From Pezizomycotina sp. ARF18 (Eukaryota > Ascomycota), in assembly GCA_002224055.1 (NCBI GenBank), contig AZLU01000059.1:150001-212086 (forward strand): a stretch of DNA of 62,086 nucleotides, written 5' to 3'. The notes beneath the pieces are model-generated. The model worked only from the letters and a program-made list of their open reading frames with translations. It was not told the DNA's origin and did not search any database. The position numbers and the translations under genes were made by a program. Shown piece after piece: positions 1 through 12,568 of this stretch; position 1 is the stretch's first letter, and each line of letters begins with the position of its first letter.

Positions 1-432
1 ATCATACTTCAGAATTTCGATAAGGAAGCAATACAACGAAGGAGTATCAAGGCAAATCTTGTTCCCGCATAACAAAGGACCAATGCCCAGTGAGTATTTT
101 TCTGATTCGTTTTCCAGATAGAAAGAGTTATGATGGCAAATAGAATTTCTAACATTGTTACTTCCGAAAATTACAGGGCCCGATAGGCCTTTGTGCGTTG
201 TAACAAACTTGCCAGCAAGGTTCCGCGATCCTGCTACTGGACTTCCATACGCAAACCTGTTCGCTACAAGCAGATCCAGCGCGTGCGCAGTGGCGGGATC
301 CGATGGAGCGACACTTTACAATGCTTCGTTGGCGTACAGACTGAGCCGCTTCTGGAGTTCCAGAAGGATTTCTCCTCGCTAAATAATCGTCGTGGAGCCG
401 TTACACGCGCAATTTTGGCGTACTTGGTATAA
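1..432 (+). CDS. SWC2: SWC2/VPS72 (YL1 family), C-terminal part
   Basis: This is the 3' end of the H2A.Z-binding subunit of the SWR1 chromatin-remodelling complex; the 5' part lies outside the window. Exon 1 (1-89) reads NFDKEAIQRR and then GPMP. An intron spans 90-176 (GTGAGT donor, CTAAC near 150, ACAG acceptor). The next exon carries the YL1 C-terminal signature: PLCVVTNLPARFRDP, TGLPYAN, then YKQIQRVRSGGIRWS and a closing CFVG. The stop codon is at 430-432. The frame changes near 265, where one T is missing between LFA and YKQIQ, and again near 67. Both look like sequence errors because the domain continues intact. The YL1_C motif is distinctive in fungi, so the family assignment is strong; only the orthologue name is inferred. 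Confidence 0.88.
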
Positions 433-2584
433 ATGCATCATTGTATATTCCCAACACGCTTTTTTATTTTCTTTTTACTTCTATACACTCGCAACTTGGG
501 GTAGATTGTGAGAGTGGGAGAAGAATACGCCAATTATTTTTTGGTACAGGGAAGATGTTGCCAGTGATTTTGCATTTCCAAAGACGAGAATCACGGCGTT
601 TTGTATTTTTTGCATTTAGCGACTCAGGATGTTGATTTTTTTTTTTTTTTTTTTTCCCTTTTGTTTTTTCTTGCAATTTGTGGCCATAAAATACTTGTTA
701 AATTTCCCAACTCATCAACAACGCGCCGATCAAAATTGACCCTGCGCTCGTATTAACCTAACATCCTTTACGATTTGATGTCGAAGACTTGTGTATGTGA
801 GCTTCCTAGGAAGACCAAACTACCGGGAAAACCGAAGTGATTCCTACTATAATGAATTAGAATGAGAAGTTTCGAGTAAGCGCACACAACGTAAGTGTTT
901 GATCTGAAGGATTGAGTCCTGTCGGATGGCAAGGAACACCATACATCGGCTCGTAATCTCTATTAGTTTTAATTCCTAGCTCTGCGGGGACACGGCTTTT
1001 AATTATTTCATTTGCTCAATTTTACACGACGCGCCTCTCAACCTTGTACTAGCTATAAGTTGTCAACTTGGTTGTCTGTCGAATATCAACAAGCTAGATC
1101 CTCACGGGAAACTCACGCGAATAGGATATCTATTAGAGATCGACGCGTTAGACGAATAGAGCATGAGACCAGCCGATCGCTAGGATGTGATGATCCACGA
1201 ATATACCCACATTCCAGAATATCACGCAGTTCGTACGATGGACAAGAACCTCTAAGAGAAAACGCGCTCATTCTCTACGTTATATCTTTCTCTCAAAAAC
1301 AACTACTTTTGGACGTTTACTTCACCCCAGTTTCTTGAAATGTTAGACTCCTACATGACTGCGTAATTAATCCTCGTTTATATTCCCTTTTCTGCTTACC
1401 CACTGCTATCGATAGCAGATTTGTGGAGCTATAGACGAAAGTAAGCCCAGTAGGGCGAAGGATCAACCTTGCTACCTTGCACCCTCCCCACGATTTTCGC
1501 AAAAATAAATAATAGCCAACATTCCTTATAAGACCCTTTTTTTTTTACTGGGTAAACGGTGCGAGGATCCGGAGATCGATGTATTCGCCTTGTCATCTCT
1601 AAAAAAAAGTAAAACAGCAACCCACCGAGAACTGTAACCGTCCATCCTTCGGCCTTGTTTTGAGATTTGAGAGCTTCCTTTCTGCTCCAGAGATCAAGAT
1701 CGCAGCTCGTCCTGAGAGAAAGCCACATAAGCTTTTGTAGTTAAAATATTACCTATAGCTATCTTAAACGTCATCATTCATTCATTTTTATCGCGATTTC
1801 CGTTGAGAATTCTAAAGGTCGAAAGGGGGTACTGTGGAAGAGGTACCTTGGTTCTTTTCTTTTTGCTTCATGATCGTCGCATTCTCACTTCTGTTTGGAC
1901 CCCACAGCGCTTTCTCGATTTCCATGATAGGGAGAAAAGACGACACCAGAGCTCGACTCTGTGGACTCGGACCCACTCACCTTCAAGCTTTGAGCTTAGA
2001 GGCATCAGGAACGACCACGCAACCTCATAAGCATGCAAGAACAAGGCCATTGTTGTGAATCTCTGGCCGCCCACTCCTTTTCGTATTGCATCTGTCGTTC
2101 GGTGGTTTTTGCTTCCTTTTCTCTCTTTCCTTTCCTCTTTCGCGCTAAAAGACCTATTTTTGGATGAGGCGCGTGGGGAACCTCCGATAGGGCTAAACAA
2201 GACTGCTTTGTATGTTTTCTTTTTTCATTTTTCCTTTTTTTTTTTTTTTTTTTTCCGGGGGATTTGAAATTTGAAAAGAAGAGCACTAAGAGGATTCACG
2301 ATGGTGAGGAAGATTCTTAAAATGACATGACATGACAGCGAGAATATCGATGACTGCGCTGCTCTCTCAAGGTTCTACCTAGTACTATAGTAAGTAGAAG
2401 TAAAGAATTGAGACTGCTGTTCCAGTTCGATAATGCAACAATTGGACCACCTGTCTTGCCTGCACAGCTTTGAACAGATACATGTATTATAACAGCAGAG
2501 ACAGAGCTTTACTGCATTGCATAAAAAACATGTAAGTCTACGAAGCACGAGAGCTCTAGCGCTCTATTGGACACAGCGGCTGAA

Positions 2585-2740
2585 TAGCTTAGTGGCTTTC
2601 ACTTCCTCCCCTAAGGCCGCACTTTTTGGGGGTTGTTGGTGGCCCACCCCAAAGCTACCATTATAGCTCCAGTGTAGCTTAGTATAGCTATAGCTGCAAG
2701 CTATAGCTCCAACAGCTATAGGGGGGGCGCCCCCCTTTTT
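2585..2740. repeat. AGCTATAGCT palindrome cluster with G6CGC6 palindrome
   Basis: The segment carries repeated TAGCT/AGCTA words. Two exact copies of the self-complementary decamer AGCTATAGCT lie at 2686-2695 and 2699-2708. An imperfect CTTTTTGGGG...CACCCCAAAG hairpin lies just before them, and the perfect palindrome GGGGGGCGCCCCCC is at 2722-2735. It resembles the end of a degenerate repetitive element, but I cannot name a family. Confidence 0.5.
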
Positions 2741-5700
2741 CATTTTTCTTTTCGATTCAAGGTTAACTTAAGCTCAAGGTAAACGTGTTGGTCTCTCCCA
2801 GGAGCCTTTTTTTTTTTGCTTTTCAGGCTTCAGGAGGAGAGCTATGGGTGATCGAGCATGCCAGCAAAGTGGTCGTCGGTACCGACGTCATGCACCGAAA
2901 GAGCTGCGATTATGCACACAAGCTACAATTGATAATTGAAGCGCGCTCGGGCCTTTCATGGTTCAAGACATTGTGGCTTCGGTTCAATATCCCCATTCGT
3001 GACAGTTCTAAGCTAATCCTCCTCTTTTTGGGGCCTAAGTATCGAGTGCAATTCCGAAACTCAAGCTAACAAAAGCGATAGCAGATGGATTTTACAGAGT
3101 GTAAAAGCAACAAAAAAAAAGAGAAGGGGGGAGAAACGCGCCATTTCTCTCGCTTTAAGGTTCTAGTGCGTATATACACGAAATAAGCTTAATATAAGAC
3201 TGCTGAGCTTCTACGGCATCTGCTCTCTTCATACTCCACCGCGATGAGGCGAAGAGTGTCGAGACACGTTTTGAGCGTTCCGTTTCTGCGCCCAGAAAGG
3301 ACCAGCTCATGGAGCATTTACCGTGAATGTCCGAACCATATGCGCCATGTTTTTTCGTGTGTTTTTAATATACATATATATGTTCGCTTCTGCCCAAAGT
3401 GCCACGAGCTAGGCAAAAATCCACACTACGCTCCTTTTTAGCGGTGGTAGATCGCGGAGTTGAGCTGCTGTGGCTGAATGTTCGATTCGCGCGCTCTCAG
3501 CACGGATAGAGTATCAGATCTTACGCGTAAATCCGTCCAAAAATTTACCTACGGAAAACACCAGGACGTCGACGCGTTCTCAAAAGAAACCCGTGCTGAC
3601 GTGTAAAATCGGTTACACAGACTCATCCTTCCCGTGCGACGGTTACTCAGCTTCCGATCAGGATGGCTCTGATACTCGGGTCACGTTACACACACACTTC
3701 CATAATAAAGACCATTATCGAGAGCATTTTTATCTACTAAAGCGCCTCGTCTGGAATCCCACTAGGTTTCACGAACGTGCTACAGAATGCGATGTTCCTA
3801 TATCGAGTCAATATTCTAACGCACTTAACCTATGCAATCATTTGTTGATGCTTACGAGCGTGCCTCGTTACGGGAGCATACTAGCAGCTGGAACAATAAT
3901 CTGCGTTGTGTTCATGTCCATTCTGAATATATTTCATTACACTGATTCTCCCTTTCAAGTTTTTTTTTTTTTTTTTTTTTTTGGTTGTCCAACAACAATG
4001 CCCTTGCCTTCATTCGCTTTGATACAAGGAGTTGCCATCATCGTGCGAGAAACACTCACATATTAGGCGGCATTAACTTCTTGCTTCATTCAGTCCCTAG
4101 AGTTTACCTTGATATGGAGGTTGAATTGAGTTATCCAGTAACTCAAAGAATTTCAAAAGTTGGTCAATCGCTGACTGAGCTCAAGGGAGTGCTTTGAACG
4201 CTCTGCAATAATAACGAATATCTACTAGCTACTACATCGCATGCTGTCTCACAGGACAAAGGAAAAGGAGAATTACCTCAAGTGCAGTAGCAGAGTGTAC
4301 TTGGAGCTCTGAAAATATTGATGTCGAAAATCATGGTATCACTCTTCGAATAGGTATACTTCCTCGACTCTGCGGCCTATCAAGATACCCTGGAGCTTAA
4401 AAAAAGGGTATTGTCGGTTATACAACATGGCGATTATAATACTTCGCACGCTGTAAGTCCGAATATCTTAACTATATTCGCACCTGTGCATCATTTTTTG
4501 CTACTATGATATCGGCATACGGCAAACTTGCCCCCGTAATGGGATTTTATCGACTTCGGCTCATCGGCTATAAAAATTCCAGCAATTGCTCCTCATTTGT
4601 AGCCGGGAATTACGGCACGTCGCTGCAGTTAATAACTCGGGATCTTACAGCACCGAGGACAATCAAGGTAACGACGTGGTACCCGCCGGAAAGACTTCTA
4701 GAAGTCTAACGGTCAAGAATGAGACGAGTTGTGGGGCTAAGCACGAGCGAGCCCACCCCACCGCCAACGAGGCAAAATTGCCTGTCAGATGCGAACGTTC
4801 TTTTTTCTCCACAAAAAGCTAGAAGGAAGAGCGCCTCACGCCTCAAATAGGAAATAATGAACAGCTAACTCCCCCAGTCAAGCTAGAGTCAATCTAACCA
4901 TCAGACATTTTTTGGTCAGCTTCCGTCCCGCTATATATTTTAGCAAAAGATATTCCGGATCCGATATAAACCTGGTACAAAATACTAAAAAGCGTAATGT
5001 GTGCCTAAATACACTGATATATGAGTTTTCGTACTTGGGGAGGAGAAAACCGGTTAAATGTTTATTTGGTTCATTAGCAAACTATTCTTGCTCTGATGAA
5101 AAACACATGTTAACCATATGATATATCCATGCTATTCTGCTGTATATTATGTCATGACAGATAAATCACTCAATGGAAGGACTTGCGATCCTTCCATTCA
5201 TTCTTTCCATTCATTCTGGAACAGCCAACGGGAGATTTCAAACTGTCGTGTGATTCAGGAACACGGCTGTATCCTTGCTTAATGTTGACACGTCTCCAGG
5301 AATAGTATTACTGGCTTAGAAGTATTGGATCCTTGGGATCCGTCGGAGGTCGCGCGACAATCGCGCATGATGAGTAACAAAAACCTGGGAGGAAAAATTT
5401 TTTTTCTCTTCTGAAATATCTCAATTAGATAAGCTCATCTAAATCTTCTCCCGAGTTCCTGGACAAGGATGTTAGTAGTACTCCTTAAAAAAAAAAAATA
5501 AAAAAAATAAAAATAAAAAAAACATATATTTTCGATACTTTAATGCCTCAAAGTGAGCGATATATAAAGATTGGACGGAGGTCAGATGAGCATGGTTTAC
5601 AAAAAAAGAAAGCGAAGCGCCATGGAACGAGGATAAGAGATAGAACATGAAAGAATATTCTATATTGACTGTGGAACAAGAGAAACTCTTCTCACTCGTT

Positions 5701-7294
5701 TTTTTCTTCCTTACTTCCTTCCTTCCTTCCTTCTTTCTTCTTTCTTATTTTTTTATTTTTATTTTTTTTTTTTTTTAAACCAGTACCGAGGACACCGCAG
5801 TAATATACCGAGCTCCAAGGGAGAAAAATATAGGCGGAATTAGATGATACGAGAAGCGGTATTGGTTCTCAATACGTTACCATCGTCTCACCGTCAATCA
5901 AGCAACGAACTCATCTCCGTGAAGGGGCACAAAAAGTATGTTTAAAACAGGAATGCACGGAGGCCGCTCTCCGAGAAACGTTGCTTATTTGAACGTGTGA
6001 ACAAGTTGATCGCCTCTTTGATAGTTGACGTCGACATTGGACGATAAAGGCAGCTCTATTGAGGTATAAGAGAATCGGCATGCGAGATGATGGCAAGTGC
6101 CCTTCGTTTCTGCCGATGTCTTGGCGTCGCGCTTTGCTTTAATAGTGAGCCTCAGGTTGATTTACGACGTATGCCGTATCCCTCCCATGAGGACGTACTC
6201 AATCGCAGTAGGCAAAACGCTGATGCGTTGCCGTACGTACGGTATTTTTAGCTTTCCTATTCCTTTCCGGCAGTTTTTCATGAATACGGTCAGAATCTCA
6301 GCCGTACGTAGATACCTATCTCGGCAAAGAATGTAGATTTTTAGGTCTCCATACTAGCATGTCTTATCGGGGCGTTCTTTCATGAATTCAAGAAAAGCAT
6401 GATGATATCCGCGAGTTACTGCGATTCGATAGATTAGCAGTAATAGGAATAAAATCTCAAGGCCAAAACTCGCGCAGTTCAGGATTCGATAAGGAAAGAA
6501 GTAAAGAGAGACAAGAGAAAAATTTTCCCACAAGGATGAAACTTACTGCATATGTGGTGATAAAATACTGTGAACCCGCTTTCCCTTTAACCCCTTCGCA
6601 CCCTCCCAATTGAAGGCGCAGTAAACTGTAAACCCCCCTATCGTACAGCAAGGCAAGCAGCCTACCTACCTTAATGTAAGTAATAATCAATAGTCATATT
6701 TTCTTTTTCCTGTAGGGCTGCCTTAAGATAAAGACCGAAGAAAAAAATTTCAACGCTTTTTTCGACACTCCCAAATCGCTCGATCCTTTCTTTTTTTTTT
6801 TTTTTTTTGCAATCTTGGTTTGGTTTATGCATAAAGGAACAATATGCAGAGAAGAGGTGCATTACCAAAAAGGAAAAGAACGTCGCTATAGGGAACGATA
6901 ATAAGACGACGACGACGACGACGGTCACAAGCTCCTGAATACGGAGGTATCTCCGTCGGCTCCTCAGTGGGGGTTTCTTCTTCCGTTGCTCAATTTTGTT
7001 GAAGCTTTTCTCACTCAAACCATCCACTCTCTCTTTCCTTGACCCCTTCTTTGCCTTTTTATTTATTTATTATTTATCTGTTTAGTTTTTAGTTTTTTTT
7101 TCCGTTCTGGCTTTCTGTGGGTAAGAGAGCGAGCGATCTTCCTCGGATTGGTTCGAAAAGAGATGTGGCAGCAAGCATGGATGTACTTCGCCAGTGGATT
7201 TCACGAGAGGCTTTGCCACTAAAGATAAAAAGAAGCATCCTTGGAATACGAGCTATCCACATTCTTCAAGGGATCAGGGAATTTATGACCTAGC

Positions 7295-7298
7295 AAAA

Positions 7299-7337
<39 letters not shown>

Positions 7338-7338
7338 A
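7295..7338. repeat. (AAAT)n microsatellite
   Basis: About eleven uninterrupted copies of the AAAT tetranucleotide lie in the gene-free gap. The next 200 bases hold a second A-rich AAAGA-type repeat near 7459-7501. Confidence 0.9.
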
Positions 7339-10300
7339 GGAAGTTGACAGATTAGTTTGCTGTTTATTGGCTTGAGGAGGCTTGAAAGAATGGCCATGGT
7401 GAAGCGTTTAAAAGATAATGTTTTCAATATTGCTTTCTGCACGACGAATCAAAAGGGGCAAAAAAAGAAAAGAAAAGAAAAGAAAGAAAGAAAGAAAGAA
7501 AGGAGAAAAATGGAAAGGCCCGATATTTGTCGCACTCGATTCCTTTCAAAGGAAAGACTCCGGCATCGCCACTGGTTCTTTTGTACTAGTATCATGAGAT
7601 TTCCAAAGGCAACGCTAGAAACAATATAAAAAGCAGTGGGAGAAAAAAAATGTCCCCTGTCTTTTTCACCTCTTTACTTCTTGCCCTCCATACACTCTTT
7701 TAGGCAGTGTTTAAGGCAACCGGGAGCGGGAACGGCCATCGCGTGGGAATACGGTTAGTACGTGATTTGAAAAAGGTGCGGAACTGGGTATATAATGTGT
7801 AATAATATTTAAAAAGTAGTAGTAAAAGAGACGAAAGAGCTCAAGTCGAAAGTGTAGGGGTTGAAACGAAGGAAGGAAGCTCCAACCTTGCCATGATGAT
7901 AATATTAACTCGAAAAAAAAAAAGGATTTATTTATTTATTTTTATTTTTTATTTTTTTGATCGCAAACATTTATACTGGTGGGCAATACTTGCTACTTCT
8001 TACTAAAACAAGTGACAGGTCTATTATTAAAACTATTCACTATTACTATTACTACGGCAGTCTTCCCTGTAGCAATTGATATCGACATTTGCGACTCTAT
8101 CATCCTAAGGTAATCTCTACTTACACGACAACTACATATACCGTATACTGAGAAGCTACGATACTGCAGTGGTGCTTGTGTTAGATGGTGGTTTTCGATT
8201 TAATCTAAACTAATTAAGTACTGTTACACTTTACTGTTTACTTGCTCCATGTTTATAAGATAAGGAGTGTTCATGTCTTTTTCTTCTACCTACATGAGGG
8301 CTGGTAACAGGAATGGATAAAGCACTTTTTGGCTCCCTTTCCGCCAGGATTATGGTTGATTTTCGCAACCGTCCTTCTTCCCCTGTCTTGGTTGTTACAG
8401 CCCTATATGGGAAATTGACAAAACGGAAACACCGCAAAACCCAGAGGAATCTCCGCCTGCAAGCGATGATCGACGAGAATCCATAGCCGCGACGATCATG
8501 GCACCTTTTGGGGGAGAAGAGAAAGCCGCCGTTCTTTCTTCACAATCCCCCTTCATACAGTACAAATCGTGAGTCTCTCGTTGCTTCCTTCATCATCAAT
8601 CTACATCTCGAACAATTGTACTACTATTGTTATCCCTTCAATCTCGGCGTGAATGGATCGCTAGATATCTTGGCTACTGTAGCTTTGCAGCTTTTCTTAA
8701 CTAATCGATCTCGGTGTATGCACGGCTCTTACACTATCACAAAATTTACTTATAACAATATCAACTAAAAAGTATCGGCTACTGACTTTTGGTGTAATAT
8801 ATACCTCGCCGCCACACAGGTTCATGAGCTTCAGGTATATCGAATTTATACTTATAGAATATACATCGCATCCCTCTCTTCGATCTTTATGCTTTCGATG
8901 CGTGGCGTCCTGCGCTAACTCCACGATTTCGTTCTGTTATCCGGTAAGAAAAATTTAGAAATTAGAAGCAAGGGCAGGAGTGGGTGGGGATAAAAGGAAA
9001 AGGAGAAAAAAGAAAAGAAGAGCTTACAATACTAGGTAATGATCATGTCATTGGAGAGCAAGAGACAGCCACTTACACGTTTGTGGAAAAGCAAAATATG
9101 CGAAAAAATTTTCCTCTCTTTCTTTCCTTCTTTCCTTCTTTTTCTTTTTTTTTCCATCCCTTTGCAAAAGGCTAAAAGAGTTGCTGCAGGCTACCCAGTA
9201 TTCCGGCAATGGGTACGAGGTGCCACCGAGGCATTGTTTTTCCATATTTGACTTCTTGCGCCATCGGTTTGAAGGAGAAACGCAGGTGAAATGGTTTTTG
9301 ATTTTTTTTTTTTTCTTCGGGGGGTTATTCAGGATGAGTTTTTGCTCAAATCTGCATCCGCCCAAAGGAACAAGCTTCGCTCTGGAAAAAAAAAAATATC
9401 CCGGTTCTTTTTTCACAACATGCTGCAATGGGGTCCGAGAAGAGCTCTCCTCCGCAGGCAATCCTGTCTTTCTTCGCAAGACAAATGTCGAGGGTAGTTT
9501 GGGGGTCCTGCTTCTTTCTAGAAGTTCTATCCACTTTGGTATCGAGGCACGGCCGAGTACATACAAACCACGGGAAGATAGAAGAGGATTGAAAGAAGAG
9601 TAAGTGAAGAGGAAAAAATTTTTCCTCTCTCTCTCTGTCTCCCTTCCACTGGCGTTTATAGTCCCCGTCTCGATGTCGATATAAGATGGGTACATGAGCG
9701 GGAAGTACCTTTTTATTTTCCTCTTCCTCATTGCCTGGCTAGCGCAAGAGGAGTGTGGGACCGCCTTTCGCCGATCCAAAGCAGGAAAAAGAAATACGAA
9801 AAAAAAAAAAAAAAAAAGTACTAGAAGAAAAAGAACAGCAAAATAGGTCTTGCATGTCCTGTAACACTGAGCGAGGTGAGATACTTACAGCCTATCCTAT
9901 ATTTTCCCTTTTCCTTTCTTTTTTTCTCTCTCTATATATTATTATTATTATTGAAGGGCCTTCAGAGGCAAGTTTTGCAATTGGGCCGGGGAGTTCTCAT
10001 ACAATTCCCCATATTGTCCCTTCTACCTCTGACAAAGAGATATCCGTAACATGCCAACCTTTTTTAGCTCTTCCTCGGTATACTCTATTTGTATTGGATT
10101 TATTAACAGGAACAACAAAGTCTCCCCACGCACACCATCGACGGAGAGAGTTAGTCAACAAGGGGGCCAGGAGGGAGTCCTTTTGTTGTCGTTGTCGTTT
10201 TCTATTCTTTCTTTTTTCTTCTGCACCCCCATATAACAAACAGTACTTTATCTTTTCTTTCATCCTTTATATACACCGTTGTCACCTCTTTTCTTCAAGG

Positions 10301-11159
10301 AACAGTATTTTCAGTTTTCCTTATACGACTTCCTGAAATGAGGAGGGCATGACAATTATATAAATTTGATTTTGCCCTTTATAAACACTGCTTCCCCCAA
10401 GATATATATATTCTCTTATTTATATACACATTCTAAAAGTACTTCAGCCAGGCAAGATCACAACTGGATCATTACTTCGTACTGTCTTCGCTATACGAAA
10501 TACTTCAACACAGCTTATCTAATACTCGTCCACCGGAATCAGCCTCGGTCATTCCAGTTCTGATCAGCAAGAAAAAGGTCTAGAAGATAAAGAAAGGAAC
10601 AAGGACCTGTTCGAAGTCGCAATTGGTTATCTCTTCTTTTTTTAAACTGATAATTGGAATATCTACCTCGTTTCTTTTTTAACTATATCTCTGTATATTT
10701 TTCCCTTTTATCTTTTCTCTCTCTCCTTATTTATATATCTCTGGCCGTTCCATCGAGCAGCTTCGCCTCCTCTGCCCTACGGTCATCAAATATTTTGTGT
10801 TGGATGCTTTCGGTATAGTCCAATTCGGGTTCAGAGATAAGGGACGAAGGACCAAAAAAAAGGAAATATTAAGGGTTCACGCACACACACAGACATTCAC
10901 TTCTCACACCAAAGATAAGCCCTCAGCAAAAAGAAAAAAAAAAAAAAGAAAATCCCTCGCACAGAGCTTTGGCCTTGAGGCCTTCACCAGAACCGGCGGC
11001 GTAATTTCACTGTCTGGGAAGGTGTGAGTTTGGTTTTTCTTTTTTGGAGTCTGCTGCGTGGGTTTTTTTTAGGTATCTGTAAGGTGATAGAGGTGCAGAG
11101 GCCATTATTACGTCCTTTTTTTTTTTTTTTTAATACACCTTTTCTTCCTATCTCCCCGT

Positions 11160-11627
11160 CAACACCGCCAAAATTCGACCAAGGTAGTCGCTAGGAGGCG
11201 TGGTGGTTTTATAAAACCACCCGTCCGCAGAACAAGTGCCTTGACTGGTAGACAACCAGCTGCACCTACCCCCTGCGAAGGTCAATATCAGCACCAAAAC
11301 CAAACTCTTCTACTGCTGCGAAACAAAAGGAGCAGAAGCCTCCTGCTGATGCTGAGGCCCTGATGGCTGCTTCCTTCCTCCCTTACTGGTAAGTATACCA
11401 AAGATGTCCTTTACAGTTACTCGGAGCTTCGTTATGAAGCTAAGGTCTTTCACATAGAACTACACTCAATTGATACACGAAACAAAGCTAACATATGTCA
11501 TTTGTTTGATCGTATAGCGCGCACTGCGACAAGCAATCGTCATACCCAACAGCAGTGTCCTATATTGTAGCGAGAGGTAACTTGACGATCTCTTAGCCCC
11601 TTTTCTTTTCTTTCTTTCTTTCTTTCT

Positions 11628-11698
<71 letters not shown>

Positions 11699-12568
11699 AC
11701 GTCCTTTGTTTCTCCTTAAAAGCACTACGGGCTAACCTAAACTGTGCCTTTCTAGCTGCCGGAAGAAGGACAAGCAGACCCAGTCACTCCTGGTCAGCGC
11801 GGGTTCGGCACCCCAGCCGTCAACCCAAGATGGGACATCGATAACGCCACCGGGTTCGCCCCGTGAAGTATACGGGGATTTCCCGCCCCCGCCGAATCTC
11901 ATTCCGCCAAGTTCCCCACGCCGCCTCACGCCGTCCCTATCAGGAGAGAGTTTGTAGACCCATCCGATCCAATCTCGATCGTAGCGCAGAACCTCCGCCA
12001 GTTCGTGCTCAACGACCAGACCGTCCAGTCTGCTCCTTCCTCGCCTACCAACTCGAGCAATATCTATCAGCCACAGCGTAGACCGCTGCACGCCCAGCGA
12101 GCGAGCACCGGAGGATCCGTGCCAAGTTTGGCTGGCTCCGAGTCCACCGCCAGCTCGTCCTCCCAGTACGAGAGCTCGCCTCACTACCCGCAACAGGGCC
12201 AGTACTTCAACATGCACCGTCCGCTCCCGCCTCTCCACCACCCTTACTCTTATTCTTCTTCACCGCGATCCATCGACCTAGTTACCCCGTACACGGCTGC
12301 GACCTCTCCGATCCATAGGGGCACGAGCCCTGAGCGAGGTCGCTCGGATGATGCCTCGCATCTTTTCTACGAGAAAAAGTGGACCCTTCCTCTTCCTGGG
12401 ACTAGCAACCAATCCGGTACTTTGAAGAAACTTTTCAACTTTGATGGCATGCGCGCCACTGCGCCCTCTTCCGCTCGGGCTACACCGTACGGCTCTCGCG
12501 CCGGGACTCCCGCTGGCAGCAGGAGCTCGAGCCCTGTGCCGATGTACAGGATCAATCAACTCAACTAA
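11160..12568 (+). CDS. ECL1: Ecl1-family (lifespan regulatory factor) zinc protein
   Basis: Ecl1-type proteins are small zinc-binding nuclear factors that extend chronological lifespan in yeasts. The signature spans three exons. Exon 1 ends ADAEALMAASFLPY plus a split Cys at 11388. Intron 1 is 11389-11517 (GTAAGT, GCTAAC, TAG). Exon 2 gives CAHCDKQ, then VIPNSSVLYCSE. Intron 2 is 11577-11755 (GTAACT, GCTAAC, CTAG). Exon 3 opens SCRKKDKQ and continues as a long Ser/Pro-rich tail to the stop at 12568. The four-cysteine CxxC...C..SC pattern is diagnostic. One A is missing near 11535 and one C near 11272. Upstream, VVARRR and FIKPP look coding, but no in-frame ATG is visible, so the true start probably lies in an exon further 5'. 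The total is roughly 367 codons. The tail has no domain I recognise. Confidence 0.78.
11600..11698. repeat. TTTC microsatellite inside ECL1 intron 2
   Basis: About 99 bases of nearly pure TTTC/TTCT repeat fill the middle of the 179-nt second intron, upstream of the GCTAAC branch site (11731-11736). A length change here would alter intron length but not the protein. Confidence 0.9.

Larger units (their letters stand above)
433..11159. other. 10.7 kb gap without a recognisable gene
   Basis: I find no protein family, tRNA or rRNA here. It holds long T runs (636-655, 2235-2254, 3960-3982), microsatellites (AAAT repeats at 7295-7338, CTTC-rich sequence near 5710-5750, ACG repeats near 6905-6922), a palindrome cluster at 2585-2740 and many pyrimidine-rich stretches, which increase toward 11 kb as expected for a promoter or leader of the downstream gene. 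Scattered open frames of 60-240 codons are not protein-like and often run through A/T homopolymers. Confidence 0.6.

Noticed and set aside
3470-4066. 198-codon open frame on the plus strand
   Set aside because: It has a non-ATG start at the listed border, no recognisable motif and runs into a T23 tract. One such frame is expected by chance in a window this size.
7295-7510. A-rich repeats as a replication origin
   Set aside because: The tetranucleotide repeat is a simple microsatellite, and no origin motif can be defined for these fungi from sequence alone.
9048-9779. 243-codon open frame on the minus strand
   Set aside because: It consists largely of translated purine or A-rich runs (poly-Lys, Arg/Glu) with no domain, and overlaps other open frames on both strands.
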